Part shown: positions 45,650 to 56,467 of the stretch, one piece after another | Numbering within the stretch: the first letter of the stretch is position 1 | Layout of the letters: the number at the start of each line of letters is the position of its first letter | NCBI GenBank assembly: GCA_946894095.1 | Contig: OX335654.1 | Coordinates: 17,927,687-17,991,686, forward strand | Reading direction: 5' to 3' | Source of the DNA: Incurvaria masculella | Taxonomy: Eukaryota > Arthropoda > Insecta > Lepidoptera > Incurvariidae | DNA length: 64,000 bases | Translations under genes and position numbers: made by a program | Notes under the pieces: model-generated | Seen by the model: the letters and a program-made list of their open reading frames with translations, nothing else | Told to the model about the DNA's origin: nothing | Databases searched by the model: none

Positions 45650-46070
45650 TATTGTTGTTTATTGTTTATTCATCATCCACAGGCAGCACACTGCACTCGG
45701 ATTTATCATATTTTATCATTAGCCAGTTCAGCATTCACGGCGAAGAAGAACTAGCAAGAATCTTCGCTGATTTTTTTCAACGTCCACTTAGTCTAAGTTT
45801 ACAAATTTGTTTGCCACTGCTTACAGAAATACGGGTTATTGGTACCGGTACAATATCGGTTTATTCTGCAAAGTCATGTCCGTCATCTAAAATGTTGCCA
45901 ATTGGAGCAGGCCAGTCCCCACAAGCAGCACCCGTTCACGAGCATCACGCCGGGTCCAGCCATCGCCTCTCTCAACCATATTTTAGGGGAAGAGGTGACC
46001 CGAACCAAGCGTCACCACTAGCAAGGACCTTGAAGCGATGCTCTGCTCCAGTGGCAACAAGAAGAAAAAA
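45650..46070 (-). mobile_element. AATAAAC-tail SINE-like element, copy 3
   Basis: Reversed tail (gtttattgtttattcatcat) at 45653; reversed body words caggccagtccccacaagca and catcacgccgggtccagcc; head end at agcaaggaccttgaagcgat. Frames here (45568-46098 plus) follow the element and are not a gene. Confidence 0.78.
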
Positions 46071-46289
46071 TAAAAATGTTTTAGATATCCACGTTTAGTT
46101 TTATTACTATTATTTCTGTCATGAACTACTACAGTGACCTGATCACATAGTAACATAACGAAAAGCGACACTTATTATAAATTTAACTGATTTCTGAAAA
46201 AAATATTCCGACAAAATGAACTAATAATCAATAGGAATTTGGTGTAAAGAGCCTTCGTCAGAAATAAAATATGTATATATGTAATTATT

Positions 46290-46430
46290 ACTATATCGTC
46301 ATGATATAGTCCAATGCACCGCATATCCGAAGGAATGCTATGCCAGGACCTTCCCTTCATGAGCACGGTTACATTGAGCTAGATGGTAAATACAGCCTTT
46401 TGGATTCCGAGCCATGGAATATATTTTTAT
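46290..46430 (-). mobile_element. SINE-1 fragment
   Basis: Reversed body words catgatatagtccaatgcac, ctatgccaggaccttccct and gagcacggttacattgagc. Both ends lost. Confidence 0.65.
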
Positions 46431-47536
46431 GGATATATTTTTAGGAGTATGCTTATTTTTCTCTTGCTGATGTCTTGTCTTGGCGCCAAATTAAATGTTT
46501 TCAAATGTTTATCCATATCATATATATTACTATGTTAAATGATAATATCCAAATAGTTCTTAGAAAATCAATTTGCGACGCAGCCTCCTTACTAGTGTAA
46601 CTAATCAATCTTGTTGGGACTAAATGTGAACCTACTTGCTTTTTAAACTGCACCTAAGCTATTTCTTCCCTAAAATGTGACCTTCCTGCATTTAGGACAC
46701 CTATGAAACTCGTTGAGGACTGGTCCATTTACTTTTGAATAATTAGGACGGAACACGCAAAAGATACTCATTAACCCACACCTACCGACCCAACTTTTCC
46801 TTAATGGGAACTTTATACCTGCATGCAACCTACGCAACAGAGGAACTTATCTAAAACATATGTAGCATACTGTGAAAATACCGCTATAATACAGATCTAT
46901 TTATTTGCCTGAAGTATCCAGGCTTGGGTATTGCAGGGTCATGGAATGATGATTTCTTGTTCCGGAATTAAGCTTCTGATGACACCGGGAAAATATTATA
47001 TAATCGCCGAGGACTTAATTAACGGATTTATATAAACGCACAGGTTTTTTTCAGGTGACATTCATTAGACTTCATAGAAATATCTTGATTTAAATTAGGT
47101 ACAGTGTTACCAGTATACATAGTGCTAACAGAAGTATGGTCGAAATGTTAATAAGGTATTCCTTGATATATTTGGAGCAAAAACGGTAGATGAACGACCC
47201 CTTCCGAGACATTTTTGTAAATACCTGCTCACAAAATGTATGACAAAGACGATTTTATTGAGCCGTATAACAAAAATTTTTCTACCTTTTTTGCTCCAAA
47301 TATGCCTAGGAATACCTGGTTAACTTTCGGACCATACCTCCGTTAAAAACCGGTATAATATTATATTATTCAACTACATTATCGTTATGTATTTCTGTTC
47401 ATTTATAACGTTTCATTTTTAGTTTCTTGATTTTATCCATGAGATATACACGCTCGGATTCGTTAATACATTTATTTTATATCGGTTTGACTACTTCAGC
47501 GAAAAAGAACTGACAAGAAACGTCGCCAGAGCCGGT
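46431..47536. other. Unassigned AT-rich, possible foldback
   Basis: Around 47155-47340 the words aaggtattccttgatatatttg and caaatatgcctaggaatacct oppose each other, so a MITE of about 230 bp (about 47105-47360) is possible. I could not define exact ends. The rest shows nothing. Confidence 0.45.
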
Positions 47537-48434
47537 AGTCTCAGTTCTCACCTAAATTGGCGTTTACGTAACTTCGAAGTTGCGTAAATACGTCAAACTC
47601 CATACAAGTTTTTACTAGATATTCTGTGGGTTTACTTCTTCAAGCTGTCAAAGTCAAACGCGGACTTCCGATTTGTATGAAAACGCGGAGTGGACGCAAA
47701 CGGCAACGTCGACGTATTTACGGCAACGTTGAGTAAGCTGTCAAATCAAGCTCGGACTCGCAAATGTTAGTTCGCTTAACGCCCACTGCGCGCGCTCTTC
47801 AATTTCTCCATGCATTTGAAAACGCCAGTCGATCGGTTTGCCGTAACGCTAAATATTCCGGGAGGTCACGACATTTTTGGTCACGATAAGGTAAATGGCT
47901 GAATCTGAGTTCACATGTTAGAGACCAACCATCTGATGCTAAATATGTCGTCTACCTGTGCCAAGTGGTTGCGTTATCTAGATTGACTATATAAAATATA
48001 TGTTGGTATGTACCTGCTGATGAATATACTGATTGTCTAGAAACATTGATACCTATTAATTATACAACAATAACCAGCCAGTTTTTTAGTTCAATACTTA
48101 AATATACCTAAAGTTGGATCTGCAACCTAAATCGCCTATAACTACGAAATGCAACCAAAGCTTTGTTCAGTTTTGGCATTGCTAAGCAAGTATGTACTGA
48201 TACTTTCATGCTACGTTATTTGCAGCCATTTACCTTATCTTATATATTTTTGGTCACCATAACTCCTTTTTCAGGCGCCTTATCTAGGTAACGCAACCAC
48301 TTGGTACAGGCAGATTGACACATTTAGCTTCAGAGGGTTGGTCTTTATCCTGTGAACCCAGTTTCAGGCATTTACGTTATCGTTACCATTTTGGTCGCCA
48401 CCTCCTAGTCTAAAATTAGGTGACAACTGAGACT
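47537..48434. mobile_element. MITE-B, copy 2, split by MITE-A
   Basis: The left part (47537-47855) follows copy 1 at 21160 from agtctcagttctcacctaaa to ggtttgccgtaacg. The right end aaaattaggtgacaactgag appears only after 48411. The break falls where copy 1 reads caaacgtcaatttaggtg. Confidence 0.87.
47856..48410 (+). mobile_element. MITE-A, copy 2, full-length, nested in MITE-B
   Basis: About 555 bp. The left end ggaggtcacgacatttttgg and the right end ttttggtcgccacctcc begin inverted repeats of roughly 120 bp with moderate mismatch (for example gagaccaacc.tctgatgcta mirrored by the right-end words). The interior includes caataaccagccagtttttt. No transposase. taaat and aaaat next to the ends may be a target duplication. 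Confidence 0.87.
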
Positions 48435-48471
48435 TCGGGTACATATTTGTCTTTTATAGTGATTTAGCTGA

Positions 48472-48735
48472 GGTACCCGGCTCCGCTCGGATCAATGTAG
48501 ATTTGGACTGATGCCGGGCTCAATTGTTTTCTGGGTATCATATGTATTCCCCATAAAGGCTATAATCCCCGTTTTCACCCCCTTCGAGTTTTATTTTCGC
48601 TACAGAAGGTAGCCTTAGTTCCTCCCCAAGGTCCAGACTATCTCTGTATCGAGATTATATCATCGAAATCGTTCCAGCAGTTTATGCGTGAAAACGCAAC
48701 AGACAGACAGACAGATTTATTATTTAATTTGAAAA
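48472..48735 (-). mobile_element. Helitron-like element, shared 3' end
   Basis: Reversed 3' end: gaggtacccggctccgctcgg, complementary to the Helitron hairpin at 39257. The other end carries gacagacagacagat, the usual 5' region of these elements. Interior differs from the element at 38452. Confidence 0.65.
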
Positions 48736-48744
48736 TTTAACATA

Positions 48745-49013
48745 TTTTTTAGGGTTCCGATCCAAAGGGTGAAAAAGAACCCTATTACTAATCTTCCGCT
48801 GTCCGTCCGTCCGTCCGTCCACAGGGCTGTATCTCATAAACCGTTAGATAGGCAGCTGAAATATTTACAGAGCTTATATTTATTTTGCTGCTATAACAAC
48901 AAATAGGTAACATTTAAAAATAATACAAAAACCGTGATTATTTTGTGTTAAATCTTGTTCGATGGTACGGAACCCTTCGTGTGCGAGCCCGACTCGCACT
49001 TGACCGGTTTTTC
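48745..49013 (-). mobile_element. (GACG)n-bearing element, copy 7
   Basis: Full-length, reversed, from ttttttagggttccgatcca to actcgcacttgaccggtttt. The (CGTC) run is short (48803-48822). Confidence 0.88.
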
Positions 49014-49149
49014 TATTTACTTCAATCACCCGATCCCTTTCATTCGGAACGCAGGGCGAATATCGACTTTACATTCAACCTTTATATTCTCGAGAAAGAA
49101 TATTGAAACGAGACGCGATAAAGTATCGCAACGAAAAAGGCAAAATCAC

Positions 49150-49290
49150 AAACAAAGACAAGTCCGCTAACTTCTCGATTGACTTGGTGTCGGTTCTGGG
49201 TTGCGGTTGTGTCGGCGGGGCGGGGGAGGGGGAGTTGGGGGCGGCGAAAGGTAGGGCAGGCTTCCGGAACGGACCTGTCAATGTTTTGTA
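49150..49290. promoter_or_regulatory. GC-rich island
   Basis: A G-rich core (ggcggggcgggggaggggga) after a cgctaacttctcgattgac stretch. The frames at 49075-49281 and 49103-49318 are low-complexity. Function unknown. Confidence 0.28.
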
Positions 49291-49679
49291 CTACACGCTA
49301 TACATATACTTGAATTGAGTGGTTCTGTTTTGTAAGCAAATATGTAAAATTAGATATTACAATTTTTAATTGCAACAAATAAATAAAACGCTTTTTTTTA
49401 TTACCATATGTCCAACACACTTAAGCATGATAGATAAATCTCGTAATAGGTAAGCTCCTTTTGGTTTGGCCGATTCAAATAAATTTAATTTGGTACTAGC
49501 TTATGGCTTTATCGCTGTGACGCTACACAAGTACCCCATCCTTATCACTTTCATACTCCTATACAGCTTTACCCATAGACCTGTCTCACCTAGCATCTAG
49601 AGCACGGCGAATGAGTTGAATTCGAATTTCGACGCTGAGTAACCGAAAAGCTATCGCCGCCAACGGTCTCGCTCGCGTT

Positions 49680-49708
49680 CCTAACCTAACCTAACCTAAC
49701 CTAACCTA
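49680..49708 (-). repeat. Interstitial TTAGG-type telomeric repeat
   Basis: cctaa is repeated nearly six times without error. TTAGG is the insect telomere unit, so on the minus strand this reads as canonical telomere repeat. It is far from any window end and lacks neighbouring TRAS/SART-like sequence. Confidence 0.9.
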
Positions 49709-50852
49709 TCTACAAAAATACCAAAAAACGTGAGTTCTGGTGCCTGTTGGCTTCACCTCGTCTCCAGCTCATCCAATGACAATTCGTGTGTGGTGGCCAC
49801 CTTCCTACTGGGACAGTTCCGGATCCAGCAGGACCTCGTGGACTTCGCGGCTACAGGGTGAGTCCTACCATTGTACTTCCTCTCAAACCTTGGCGTAGCT
49901 GTCACCGCAATAAGCCCCTGTATATAAAACCCTATAAGCATGAAATAAATAGATTTAGGAAGAAGTAAAGAATTAAAAAACCAGCCACCTAACCGCACCA
50001 TCACCTTTAGTAATCAGTTGACATATAAAAAACTGTCAAACAGCAAATTGCTGATACTTAGATGAAATTCATCTAAGGCTAGATAATTGTAGCGAATTTA
50101 ATTGCAACCTAACCGAACTTGGGGTGGCCTGGATTACTATCGGGACAAAGACGATTCCGTTTTTATAGCGATATTCAATATCTCGACTGTGCCGAAACAA
50201 ATACAATGCACCACGTACCTGGGTCTCCCTCACCACTCGCCTGCTTCCACCCACGATCACTGGCCTGGATTCTTACGAGTCACACGCTTAGATGAAAAAG
50301 GTGGTAGAGTTATTCCGGCCGGGTTGATACCATCGCAGGTATTTACAATGGTCGGTGCGGCAATGAAAATTGTCCATGTTTTCTATTCTGATCAGTGTAA
50401 GGTCACACGCGACAACGCATTCGATTTAGATTTTGTTTTGATAGTTTTTAGTGAGACGCACGTGCGCTCAGCAGGTATTCAATGTTGAGAGTTTGCTTTC
50501 GCTCCGACCAAATGACCGGCGCGCATAGACCTAGCATGCGCGCGCAGCGCGCTTAGGCGCGCGGCACACGACAGCTGTCAACCAACTGTCATTTTGATTC
50601 GGCTTGCACGAGATTTGAATATCGAACGCGCAGAGTCAAGGTGCTGTCCATACAAAGTACAAAGAACAAAAGTTGATTTTGATATTTTGTCCTTTCGTGC
50701 ACTCTCTTCTCTTTACACTCTTTAGAATATTGCTGTCCTCAAACTAGAAAGTTATTTACAATCGAATTTAGTAAGGTTCTTTACTTAGCTAACCCAATCT
50801 TTGACTGAAAACTGAATCAATCATTGACAGTGTTAAAAATCGTATCGTTATT
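49709..50852. other. Unassigned, probably an older repeat plus SINE-1 scrap
   Basis: The stretch 49745-49930 (ctcgtctccagctcatccaa, cttcctactgggacagttcc) looks repeat-like, and on the minus strand it directly precedes the telomeric repeat. Positions 50310-50395 carry SINE-1 words (ttattccggccgggttgata). Positions 50500-50600 are GC-rich (catgcgcgcgcagcgcgctt). Confidence 0.4.
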
Positions 50853-51017
50853 CTTAGGGCCGAGTGCACGAAAGGACAAATAATCTAAATGCACGTCAAC
50901 GTATGATTAAACATGTCACTTTGTATGGACAATATAAAAGGAACTCCATGCGGTTCACTTAAAGTGACGTGTTTAAACTTTGATTAACGCACCGTCTCTT
51001 CGTGCCATCGGGGCTAA
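50853..51017 (-). mobile_element. MITE-D, full-length
   Basis: Reverse orientation from ttagggccgagtgcacgaaa to cgtgccatcggggctaa. A further 3' scrap (gtgcaatcggggctta) lies at about 51127. Confidence 0.83.
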
Positions 51018-51179
51018 GCCTGGTTTTCACCATGTGCGATTCATTTTTAACGGACTTCACAAAAGGAGATTCCCTGTTCGACTTTATGTTTTTTTATGTC
51101 CGTTCACCGATTGCTCGGTAAGTCGTGCAATCGGGGCTTAGTTTCACACACAACCCGATTTTCATACTTATTAACCAGT

Positions 51180-51540
51180 TCGGTTTGAAAGTGTAAACGG
51201 CAAAGGTATCAAAATAGGCACCGAATCAACAGACAAGAACGTAACGCGAGCCGAACTCGTTTATTTGTTGCTCTCTGGCTAATGTCCCTATTTGTGTACA
51301 CTCCGGCCATTATCCGAACTCGCGAAAAGCTTTTTCCCTCGTTGTACGCAGGGCTCGCCGCCCGGCGGACTGCGGGGCGGCGGGCGGGGGTAGGACCAGT
51401 CTCCATCGCACGCGGCGCGGAGCAGGACGTCTGTCGGGAATCTCTCGTCCGATCACGTGTTCGCTTCGAAATTTTCGCGTGAGTTCCCCCTAGCGAAAGG
51501 TTTTGTGAGTTTGTGTGCGGTCTCTTGAGGTGAGTGATCA
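51180..51540 (+). promoter_or_regulatory. Possible promoter and non-coding first exon
   Basis: A GC-rich block (gcggggcggcgggcgggggt) is followed by tccgatcacgtgttcgcttc (E-box cacgtg). A gtgcggtctcttgag|gtgagt then forms a strong 5' splice-site match at about 51531. No transposable-element ends are visible in the block. No TATA box is clear. The arrangement fits a CpG-like insect 5' UTR exon, but I see no downstream coding exon in the window to confirm it. Confidence 0.33.
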
Positions 51541-52226
51541 GCTTTTAGTTCAGAGAATTTTCGTCGTTTCAAGATTTATTTTATTTAATATTATTGTTTG
51601 TTTACTTTGAAATTGAATACCTACATTTAGTTAAATATATAGAAAATAAGTAACTATGCTTGGTTTTTAATGAGTATTCATTTTTAGTTTTCTGTATTTA
51701 ACTAATAAGTAATAAGCGATGTTTTTCTTTGCATACTCTAAGCTGTAAAATTTCCTTAAAATAGGGGGGATTGTTAAAAATTACTTGAGGCAATAAAACC
51801 GCCTTTGCTTTGTACCTATTTATGGATTGCAATAAAGAATATTATTATTATTTATTTCTAATTTTACATGTGTTTTAGACCAATAAGGATCTCTTGCTGG
51901 CCCGATTTAGGGTTACCTTTTTTTTCGATAGCGTCAGTAGGACCCGTTTTCAAGAAAAGTGCTACCGTGGTCTAGCGTCCTCAATTATTAAGTTGGAAAA
52001 ATAAAAATAGTGTCAAACGTTACTAAAAGGGCGACAATACAGCAAAACATATTTTTGTAAAATACATTTGAATTTTTAATTTAAAAAAAATAATTTTTAA
52101 CCGGTTCGGGCAATTAAGAGGGCTTGAAAATGATTACAAATAAGGGTACATCCTTACCTTTCAGAGACTCCTGTTTCGTGATTATTTTATTCACATGATT
52201 TCATTTCTTTCATAATCTGGTAATTT
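51541..52226. other. Unassigned
   Basis: AT-rich sequence downstream of the possible first exon. If that exon is real, this would be its first intron. Confidence 0.4.
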
Positions 52227-52360
52227 GTCAAATCGAGACGACTGTTGTAGAAGTCGTTTCATTTTACGAATAAGGCTCCGTAATGCATTAAATAAAAATG
52301 AATATGTTTTCACGTTACATAATTTAATTTATTCTTTATGTATTGATGCTTGATGGATTT
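52227..52360 (+). repeat. Diverged copy of the flank of the 46-bp palindrome
   Basis: aatttgtcaaatcgagacga and gactgttg followed by taaggctccgtaatgcatta correspond to 27816-27960. Only one palindrome arm is present here. Confidence 0.65.
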
Positions 52361-52560
52361 TTTCCTTTTTTAACACCTCTGATTTTAAGTGCCAATGAAA
52401 TAATGTCAATATCAACGCTCCGGAAGGTCATGGGGCCATTAGTTCTGTGGTACCTGATAGTTACCTATATATTTACCTATACCTATGTATTTACGCAACA
52501 AACTGAGATGACGGCTTGAAATGTTGAAATGTGTGATGAAAACGGTTGTGAGAATAGCAG

Positions 52561-52691
52561 ACCAGGGCGTGTATTCTTGGCATTCAGTCATTGCGGATTC
52601 AGTAGAGTTAACAGTATTGTCAAAGTAAATTCTTCTTCTGTTAACTCTACTGAATCCGCAATGACTGAATGCCAAGAATACACGTCCTGGT
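52561..52691. repeat. 131-bp near-perfect inverted repeat
   Basis: Left arm 52561-52614, loop 52615-52637, right arm 52638-52691. The arms start accagggcgtgtattcttgg and end with its complement. They differ at about one position over 54 bp, so the inversion is recent. Transcription of either strand would give a long hairpin RNA. Confidence 0.93.
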
Positions 52692-52857
52692 AGGCAGACG
52701 TAGTCCTCCCACAGACTTCGACAACACCGCCACTTTCCGGGTCCAACTATACCTAAGAACTACTCAGGAGTACCGAAAGATGCAAAAAAACATCAAAATC
52801 GGTCAAAGCGGTTAGAAGGAGAATAATTACGAAGACATACGTACATGTGTTAAGTCT

Positions 52858-53196
52858 GTTCCGACCCATATAAAGTTGTTTGCACACATAACGCAAAAAG
52901 TATTGCACTTTAAGCCACGAATTCATAATAAAAGTTTAATATAGTCATATTACTTACAGCGAAAGCAATTTCACAATTTCAGAATTATTGGTTTTGTTAC
53001 AATTTATTTAAATACGATTTTTGTTTAACAGCGCCATCTAACGGTGTAAAACTTCTAATCGGCAATTACAACGAAACCATTAAACCTGAAATTGTGAATA
53101 TGTTTTCGCTGCAACTACTATGGCTATATTTAATATTTTTGATGAATTCGTGCCTTAAAGTGCAATACTTTTTGCGTTCTGTGTATGGGTCGGAAC
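52858..53196. mobile_element. MITE-G (about 339 bp)
   Basis: Begins gttccgacccatataaagtt and ends tgtatgggtcggaac. The inverted arms extend about 110 bp (aacgcaaaaagtattgcact against agtgcaatactttttgcgtt, exact over 20 bp). The interior has cagcgccatctaacggtgta. No coding capacity; superfamily unknown. Confidence 0.87.
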
Positions 53197-53224
53197 ATCC
53201 TTAAAATATATTTATTTCAAACGA

Positions 53225-53708
53225 TTCTCACATACTACGGTACAATACTCGATACAGCTTCGGGCCGTGCGTCTCGTCGACGATCCCGAAGTGTCCTTGA
53301 ATTTGGAGACCCTCCAACTTCGAAGGGATTTAGGGTCTCTCTCTGTATTATATCGTCTTTACCATGGAGAATGCTCGTCGGAGCTGCATAACGCTGTACC
53401 TCCGTCCCCACTCTACCATCGCTCAATGCGGAACAGGGAGAAAATGCACAAATTCACGGTTGACATTCCAAAAATAAGAACCCACTGATCCTCTAGATAC
53501 TTCATATATAGGGTCGGATAACAATGGAATGACATCCTTACCGAGGTATGTATGTCCCCCAAAGTACAACCTGGGGTCCTTCAAACATGGTGTGAAGAAG
53601 CACCTGGCCGGCCGGCACGGTTTTCGCAGCCCCCCTGTACCTTCGAAATCCCATGGGCGTCGTCGGGCACCTTACAAGGTCCTGGCGTACGCCATATGTT
53701 GTGCTTAA
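53225..53708 (+). pseudogene. Jockey/CR1-like LINE, C-terminal part, frameshifted
   Basis: The frame reads QLRAVRLVDDPEVSLNLETL, LRRDLGSLSVLYRLYHGECS, then VPPSPLYHRSMR before a stop at 53486-53488. After a break, another frame continues with QWNDIL and KHGVKKHLAGRHGFRS and ends VLAYAICCA-stop at 53706-53708. These are the RT C-terminal thumb and tail of the lepidopteran Jockey/CR1-like lineage. At least one stop and one frameshift make it dead. It is the longest copy here of the family seen at 6743, 9510 and 59765. Confidence 0.8.
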
Positions 53709-53948
53709 CATAAAAAAACCTTTCTACCATATTTTGATATACGTACAAATATGTACCATCACGCCGCTTATCCGGAGAGGTAATACCATTGCACCGCCTT
53801 ACAATCATTGCATTGCATATTTCTGAAGCTTCTCCTCGAGACCATTGACATATATATAACTACGTACCTTTTACATATCACTGCTCGAGACATATTTGTC
53901 TTCATAGGTATGTACATATGCTTTCGCTTCAGGATGCTAAGTTTTGAA
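53709..53948. other. LINE 3' UTR and unassigned
   Basis: AT-rich sequence after the LINE stop. No ends resolved. Confidence 0.4.
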
Positions 53949-54130
53949 TCGGCTCGTAGCCCAGTGGCGCGGGGACTTGCCTAACATACCAGAGGTCTGT
54001 GTTCAAATCCTCGCCCCGTTCACGCTCCACTTTCTTTCTCATTCTGAGTTGTTTAAGTGCATTTCGTCACGAATTCCTTCGAGAATGTGGTGTATTGTGC
54101 TAATATCATAACGGTAAGGCTAATACCACA
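53949..54130 (+). mobile_element. SINE-1, internally deleted
   Basis: The head is cggctcgtagcccagtggcg with B-box-like gtgttcaaatcct. After cgtcacgaattccttcgaga the copy jumps to the tail (gtggtgtattgtgctaatat), skipping about 230 bp. Confidence 0.82.
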
Positions 54131-55079
54131 CCTATTGTCATGATATAAGCCAAATATACACCTAATGGGAACTAGGTGGCATGCCAGGATCTACTTTTTA
54201 TTGCACAGCTACATTGTTGTAAATGTTTTGATATATTAAAATGCACGAATTTCTGTCATTAAAATTAAACTTAAACTTTTTATGGAACTACCTGTTTTAC
54301 CCGGCTCCGCTCGGGACGATGGAAGAATAAAAAAAAATAAGTAGTCTATGTCAATCTCCCCGCTCAAAAACTATTTAAACGATATAAATTACAGATATGT
54401 ATATGTTGTTTAGTTGCTGTTTGAATGATAGACAAACGAACAAACACACTTTTGCACTTTTAATATTAGTATGAAATTAACTTTTTCATTAAATACACTG
54501 CATTAGCAAGCAATAATATTCTTGGCATATATTTTTCCCAATTACTTTCGAGGCGTTTACAAAGAATAGGTTTTCCGTTCATGCAAAAAATATAAGAAAA
54601 AACCTTTTTCGCATTATGATGATGAAAAATACACAGGGATTCCTACAAACGGACCACAGCTCTCTTGGAAAAGTTAAGCCGTTTTGTTACGTAAGCCCTC
54701 AAAAGCTCTCTTTATTAGCTTTCTTTGCAACAGGGCCAGAGGACCCTTTCTTATTATATCAAATGTTTGGAAGGTTCAGATGATTTGTCGTAATCCTGTC
54801 TTGAGTTTGTAAATAATACCCAGGCAGCGCGGTCTACTCGAAAATAGGTTTAGTATTGTACGACTTGTTTGCCGGTCTTATCTTGAAATATGACCGCTAG
54901 GAAAATAACATCTTCTGGAAGGATAAGTCAAGCGTCACGAGTTCTCCTGCCGTGGCAGGGTTTTCAGGATTTCGAGGATCAAAGATTATCACGGTGTCGG
55001 TTTTACTTTTTGAAGTGTCAATTTTTTTTAAAATCCATACCAATATTACAAATTCAAATGTAAATCTGTTGCTTTTCCA
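54131..55079. other. Partial Helitron end and unassigned sequence
   Basis: Positions 54131-54230 repeat a reversed SINE-1 tail (aatatacacctaatgggaac, aggtggcatgccagg). A Helitron-like fragment is annotated at 54285. The rest has no visible features. Confidence 0.45.
54285..54475 (-). mobile_element. Helitron-like short element
   Basis: Left side acccggctccgctcgggac is the reversed Helitron 3' hairpin. Right side cacttttaatattagtat is the reversed 5' end typical of these elements. About 190 bp; interior unrelated to the element at 38452. Confidence 0.6.
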
Positions 55080-55345
55080 CGCCTAATGTACATCGCTGAA
55101 CCAATTTGGATGAATTGATATGTAGAGATAGTCCGAAACTTGGAAAAGGACATAGGCTACCTTTTTAGTAGTAATTAAACTCGAATGGGGTGATGATTTG
55201 TAGGGGTAAGTCATATAATATCCAGGAAATAACTCAGTCCGAGATCAGTCTAAAACGACATTGATCCGAGCGGAGCCGGGTACCTCAGTTATTAATACTA
55301 TAAATGCGAAAGTAAATCTGTCTGTTGTGTCTACCTCAACTAGTT
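55080..55345 (+). mobile_element. Helitron-like 3' end, possible head of a second copy
   Basis: acgacattgatccgagcgga with gccgggtacctcagt at 55255-55290 is the shared 3' end. Immediately after it comes tattaatactataaatgcga and agtaaatctgtctg, the usual 5' sequence of the same class, so two elements may abut head to tail. Confidence 0.6.
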
Positions 55346-55906
55346 TATATTTAAAGTGATGTTTTCAATAGGAACCGTAATGGGCTAGCTATTTGGACGG
55401 CGCTTCTTGATCAGAAAGTGTGTGTTTGATACTATTTCTTTCTGGTGTTATTCTTTCCATTCTGTTTTACGTTTTATTTAATGTCATTGCCTAAATCAAT
55501 AATAATGTATAATGTAAATTTTAATTTTTAAAGTTATTGGACAAAAGAAAATAATACTTTGTTATTCACAGAATAATAAAAAGTGTTGCTGGTTATAAAC
55601 AGCAGCAAGTAATATATTGTTATAAATAACTAGAAATACTCTAAAATTAGGCTCAAATAATCATGCAATTGAATTTACGTCAATCCATCGGTCCACTAAT
55701 TCTGTGCCACTACGCTAAGTTTACTCAATTTACTCGTATATATTTTATCAATAAATCGTGTGCCCGGAAAATATTATTGTGGGACGAAAATCGGGAAGCA
55801 TGTAAATAATCTTATTTAAACTCTACTTACCCATCGGTCCAAGTCCCCAACATGTAATCATAAAACCTGAATGACACCTCGCTCGCAAGATGGTATTGCC
55901 TGCGTC

Positions 55907-56467
55907 TTAAGGTGGCCCAACCCGGCGGGACTAACTCATTCGCGGGCACTGTATAAAACCGTGCTGTTGCGCTCTGGGACCTTCTCTGTTTCAAAGAAAA
56001 AGACAGGCTCCGTGATGAGGAAGATGCAACATGTCCACAAAAAAGTTATTGTGCATAGTGTATGATTTGGTAAGATTTACGAAAATTTTGATTTCAAAAC
56101 GACTTATAGCTAAAAGTAAACCACGACCGCTGTAGTCAAAAATCTAACAAAAACCAAATACCTATATTATAAATCTTGATTAAATAAGCTATGTCGGATA
56201 ACTAATATTTTTAAGATTTTCTTACTTTATCATTGCGTAATAAACCACCAAAGTTATTGTATGAAACGCGCGAAAAATTCCTTTCCTTCAAATACATTTC
56301 CTTATAACTTAGAAACCAAACACAATTTTACAATGCCAACGGTCTTCAGACATCTAGTTTGATGAAATAAAGCTCTTTTGAGCAAAATTTGGGATCTCTG
56401 ATAAGAAATATGGGCGTGATCTTCTTTCCCCGTTTGTATGGGGAGTTGAGCGGGTTGGGCCACCTTA
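55907..56467 (-). mobile_element. MITE-C, copy 2, full-length
   Basis: Reverse orientation of the element at 44013. Starts ttaaggtggcccaacccggc and ends gcgggttgggccaccttaa. Inner sequence runs in the same order as copy 1, which sets the standard for judging the rearranged copy at 60807. Confidence 0.9.

Noticed and set aside
45568..46098. 176-codon plus-strand frame
   Set aside because: It coincides with the reversed AATAAAC-tail element. The other copies do not maintain it.
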